A DNA stretch of 13,133 nt from an uncultured Pelagibacteraceae bacterium (GTDB taxonomy: Bacteria; Pseudomonadota; Alphaproteobacteria; Pelagibacterales; Pelagibacteraceae), in the NCBI GenBank assembly GCA_902608305.1, contig CACLNK010000028.1:1-13133 (forward strand), written 5' to 3'. Each line of letters starts with the position of its first letter. Position 1 is the stretch's first letter. The notes under the pieces are model-generated. The model was not told the origin of the DNA. It was given only the letters and a program-made list of their open reading frames with translations, and did no database searches. The translations under genes and the position numbers were made by a program. Of this stretch, positions 11,738 through 13,133 are shown piece by piece.

Positions 11738-12606
11738 TAAAAAAAGGAATAATTTTAGCTGGAGGTATGGGAACAAGAATGAGCCCTTTAACAAAAGCTG
11801 TTAATAAACAGTTACTTCCTGTTTATGACAAACCGCTAATTTATTATCCACTTTCAATATTAATGCTAGCTAAAATTCGCGACATATTAATAATTGTAAA
11901 TAAAGGACAATTAAATCAGTTTAAAAAATTAATACCTAACGGTAAAAATTTTGGTGTTAAAATTTCTTATGCAGAACAGTCTAAACCAAAAGGTCTTCCA
12001 GACGCCTTTATAATTGGAGAAAAATTTATCGGTAACAATAATGTGGCTCTAATATTAGGAGATAATTTTTTTTATGGACAAAACTTAACAGGTAAACTTA
12101 AAGATTGTGCTAAATTATCAAAAGGAGCAAAGGTACTATTACACAGTGTTTCAAAACCTGAATTGTATGGTGTGGCTAAAATTAATTCTAAAAATAAAAT
12201 AGTAAAGATAAAAGAAAAACCAAAAAAATTTTTTTCTAACTACGCTATAACTGGCTTATATTTTTTTGATAATAAAGTTGTTGAATTTTCTAAACAGTTA
12301 AAACCATCATCAAGAAATGAAATTGAAATTATAGATTTGTTAAATAAATACAAAAAATCTAATAATCTTCATGCAGATTTCATAGGTAGAGGTGGTGCTT
12401 GGTTAGATACTGGATCTATTGATGATTTTTACAAAACAGCCTCTTTTGTTGCTGCTATTGAAAACAGACAAGGGTTAAAAATTGCGTGTGTAGAAGAAAT
12501 TGCATATTTAAATAATTGGATTTCAAGGAAACAAATTCAAAATGCTATCAAATTTTATGGAAAATGTGATTATTCAAAATATTTAAAAAAAATAGCATCC
12601 AAATAA
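11734..12606 (+). CDS. rfbA: Glucose-1-phosphate thymidylyltransferase
   Basis: A 290-residue cytoplasmic nucleotidyltransferase that makes dTDP-glucose from dTTP and glucose-1-phosphate, the first step of dTDP-rhamnose synthesis. The signature loop Leu-Ala-Gly-Gly-Met-Gly-Thr-Arg-Met-x-Pro-Leu-Thr-Lys (8-21) is followed by Lys-Gln-Leu-Leu-Pro-Val-Tyr-Asp-Lys-Pro. Further motifs are Leu-Gly-Asp109-Asn (metal and nucleotide), Glu161-Lys-Pro, and Leu-Asp225-Thr-Gly. The length is normal for the family. The segment usually written Gly-Leu-Ala-Gln-Ala is Gly-Leu-Pro-Asp-Ala here, a variation I regard as tolerated. The ATG overlaps the rfbB stop (ATGA) and the TAA overlaps the rfbC start (TAATG), so the three genes are translationally coupled. 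The product feeds RfbB directly. Confidence 0.94.
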   Translation: MIKKGIILAGGMGTRMSPLTKAVNKQLLPVYDKPLIYYPLSILMLAKIRDILIIVNKGQLNQFKKLIPNGKNFGVKISYAEQSKPKGLPDAFIIGEKFIGNNNVALILGDNFFYGQNLTGKLKDCAKLSKGAKVLLHSVSKPELYGVAKINSKNKIVKIKEKPKKFFSNYAITGLYFFDNKVVEFSKQLKPSSRNEIEIIDLLNKYKKSNNLHADFIGRGGAWLDTGSIDDFYKTASFVAAIENRQGLKIACVEEIAYLNNWISRKQIQNAIKFYGKCDYSKYLKKIASK

Positions 12607-13133
12607 TGAAAATAAAAAAAACTAAATTTAAAGATTTGTTAATATTAGAAAATAAATCTTTTAATGATAAAAGAGGTTTCTTTAAAGAATTATTTAAAGA
12701 AAAATTAATTAAAAAAAAGTTTCCTTTTTTAATAGGTTCATTTTCTAAAAAAAATGTAATTAGAGGTTTACATATTCAATTAAAAAAACCACAAGGAAAA
12801 CTTGTTACGGTTATTAAAGGCAAAATATTTGATGTAGCATTAGATTTAAGACCTAATTCAACAACGTTTGGAAAAGTTTATAAAATAAAGTTAAGTGAAA
12901 AAAATTCTAAATCTCTATATATACCACCAGGATTTGCTCATGGTTTTTGTGGCTTAGATAAAGAAAATTATATTATTTACAACTGTACCAAATATAGAAA
13001 CAAACAAAGTGAAATGGGTATTATGTGGAACGACAAGGAATTAAAAATTAAATGGCCAACAAAGAAACCAATTATCTCAAATAAAGATAAAGAAAATTTT
13101 ACGTTTAGAAAAATAAAATCACTTATAAAGAAA
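12606..13133 (+). CDS. rfbC: dTDP-4-dehydrorhamnose 3,5-epimerase, open at the right edge
   Basis: The frame runs from the ATG at 12606, which shares its A with the rfbA stop codon, to the end of the window without a stop, giving 176 residues. RfbC proteins are usually about 180-185 residues, so only the last few are probably missing. Cupin-fold epimerase motifs are clear: Arg-Gly-Phe-Phe near residue 23, Val-Ile-Arg-Gly-Leu-His56 with the catalytic His, Asp-Val-Ala-Leu-Asp-Leu-Arg, Pro-Pro-Gly-Phe-Ala-His112-Gly-Phe, a Tyr at 130 in the active-site tyrosine position, and Trp-Asn-Asp-Lys-Glu-Leu with Lys-Trp-Pro. It acts on dTDP-4-keto-6-deoxyglucose made by RfbB. Lysine makes up about 22 percent of residues, which is extreme. 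The reductase rfbD would be expected just downstream. Confidence 0.9.
   Translation, partial: MKIKKTKFKDLLILENKSFNDKRGFFKELFKEKLIKKKFPFLIGSFSKKNVIRGLHIQLKKPQGKLVTVIKGKIFDVALDLRPNSTTFGKVYKIKLSEKNSKSLYIPPGFAHGFCGLDKENYIIYNCTKYRNKQSEMGIMWNDKELKIKWPTKKPIISNKDKENFTFRKIKSLIKK

Overview
The window is very AT-rich, almost wholly coding, has intergenic gaps of 0-119 bp, and its neighbouring genes often overlap by 1-4 bp. Together with the protein families present, this suggests a streamlined marine alphaproteobacterium of the SAR11/Pelagibacterales type. That assignment is inferred from style and gene content; no rRNA or tRNA gene is present to confirm it.

Layout. (1) 1-1591: surface polysaccharide genes, namely the C-terminal end of a GT4 glycosyltransferase, a GT9 heptosyltransferase-like protein and a DUF6165 protein. 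(2) 1598-3859, minus strand: a polar amino-acid ABC importer with a periplasmic binding protein and two permeases but no ATPase; a strong stem-loop separates the binding-protein gene from the permease genes. (3) 3920-10598: a block centred on 5'-methylthioadenosine (MTA). It holds a fused S-adenosylmethionine decarboxylase/spermidine synthase (speD-speE), a divergent bifunctional class II aldolase/short-chain dehydrogenase, and the tightly coupled minus-strand operon mtnP - PhyH-family dioxygenase - mtnA - small anchored protein. Divergent from mtnP is apt. (4) 10718-13133: rfbB-rfbA-rfbC for dTDP-L-rhamnose, running off the right edge, lysine-rich and visibly more A-rich than the middle of the window.

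How the genes fit together. SpeD-SpeE makes spermidine and releases MTA. MtnP splits MTA into adenine and 5-methylthioribose-1-phosphate, Apt returns adenine to AMP, and MtnA isomerises the sugar phosphate to 5-methylthioribulose-1-phosphate. None of the usual later methionine-salvage genes (mtnB, mtnC, mtnD, mtnW/X) lies here. Instead there is an aldolase fused to an NAD-type dehydrogenase, and a 2-oxoglutarate-type dioxygenase sits between mtnP and mtnA. The most interesting reading is an aerobic variant of the DHAP shunt, in which the aldolase would give dihydroxyacetone phosphate plus a methylthio-aldehyde, the dehydrogenase would process the aldehyde, and the dioxygenase might act on the methylthio product. 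The aldolase substrate and the dioxygenase role are inferences from context, not shown by the sequence.
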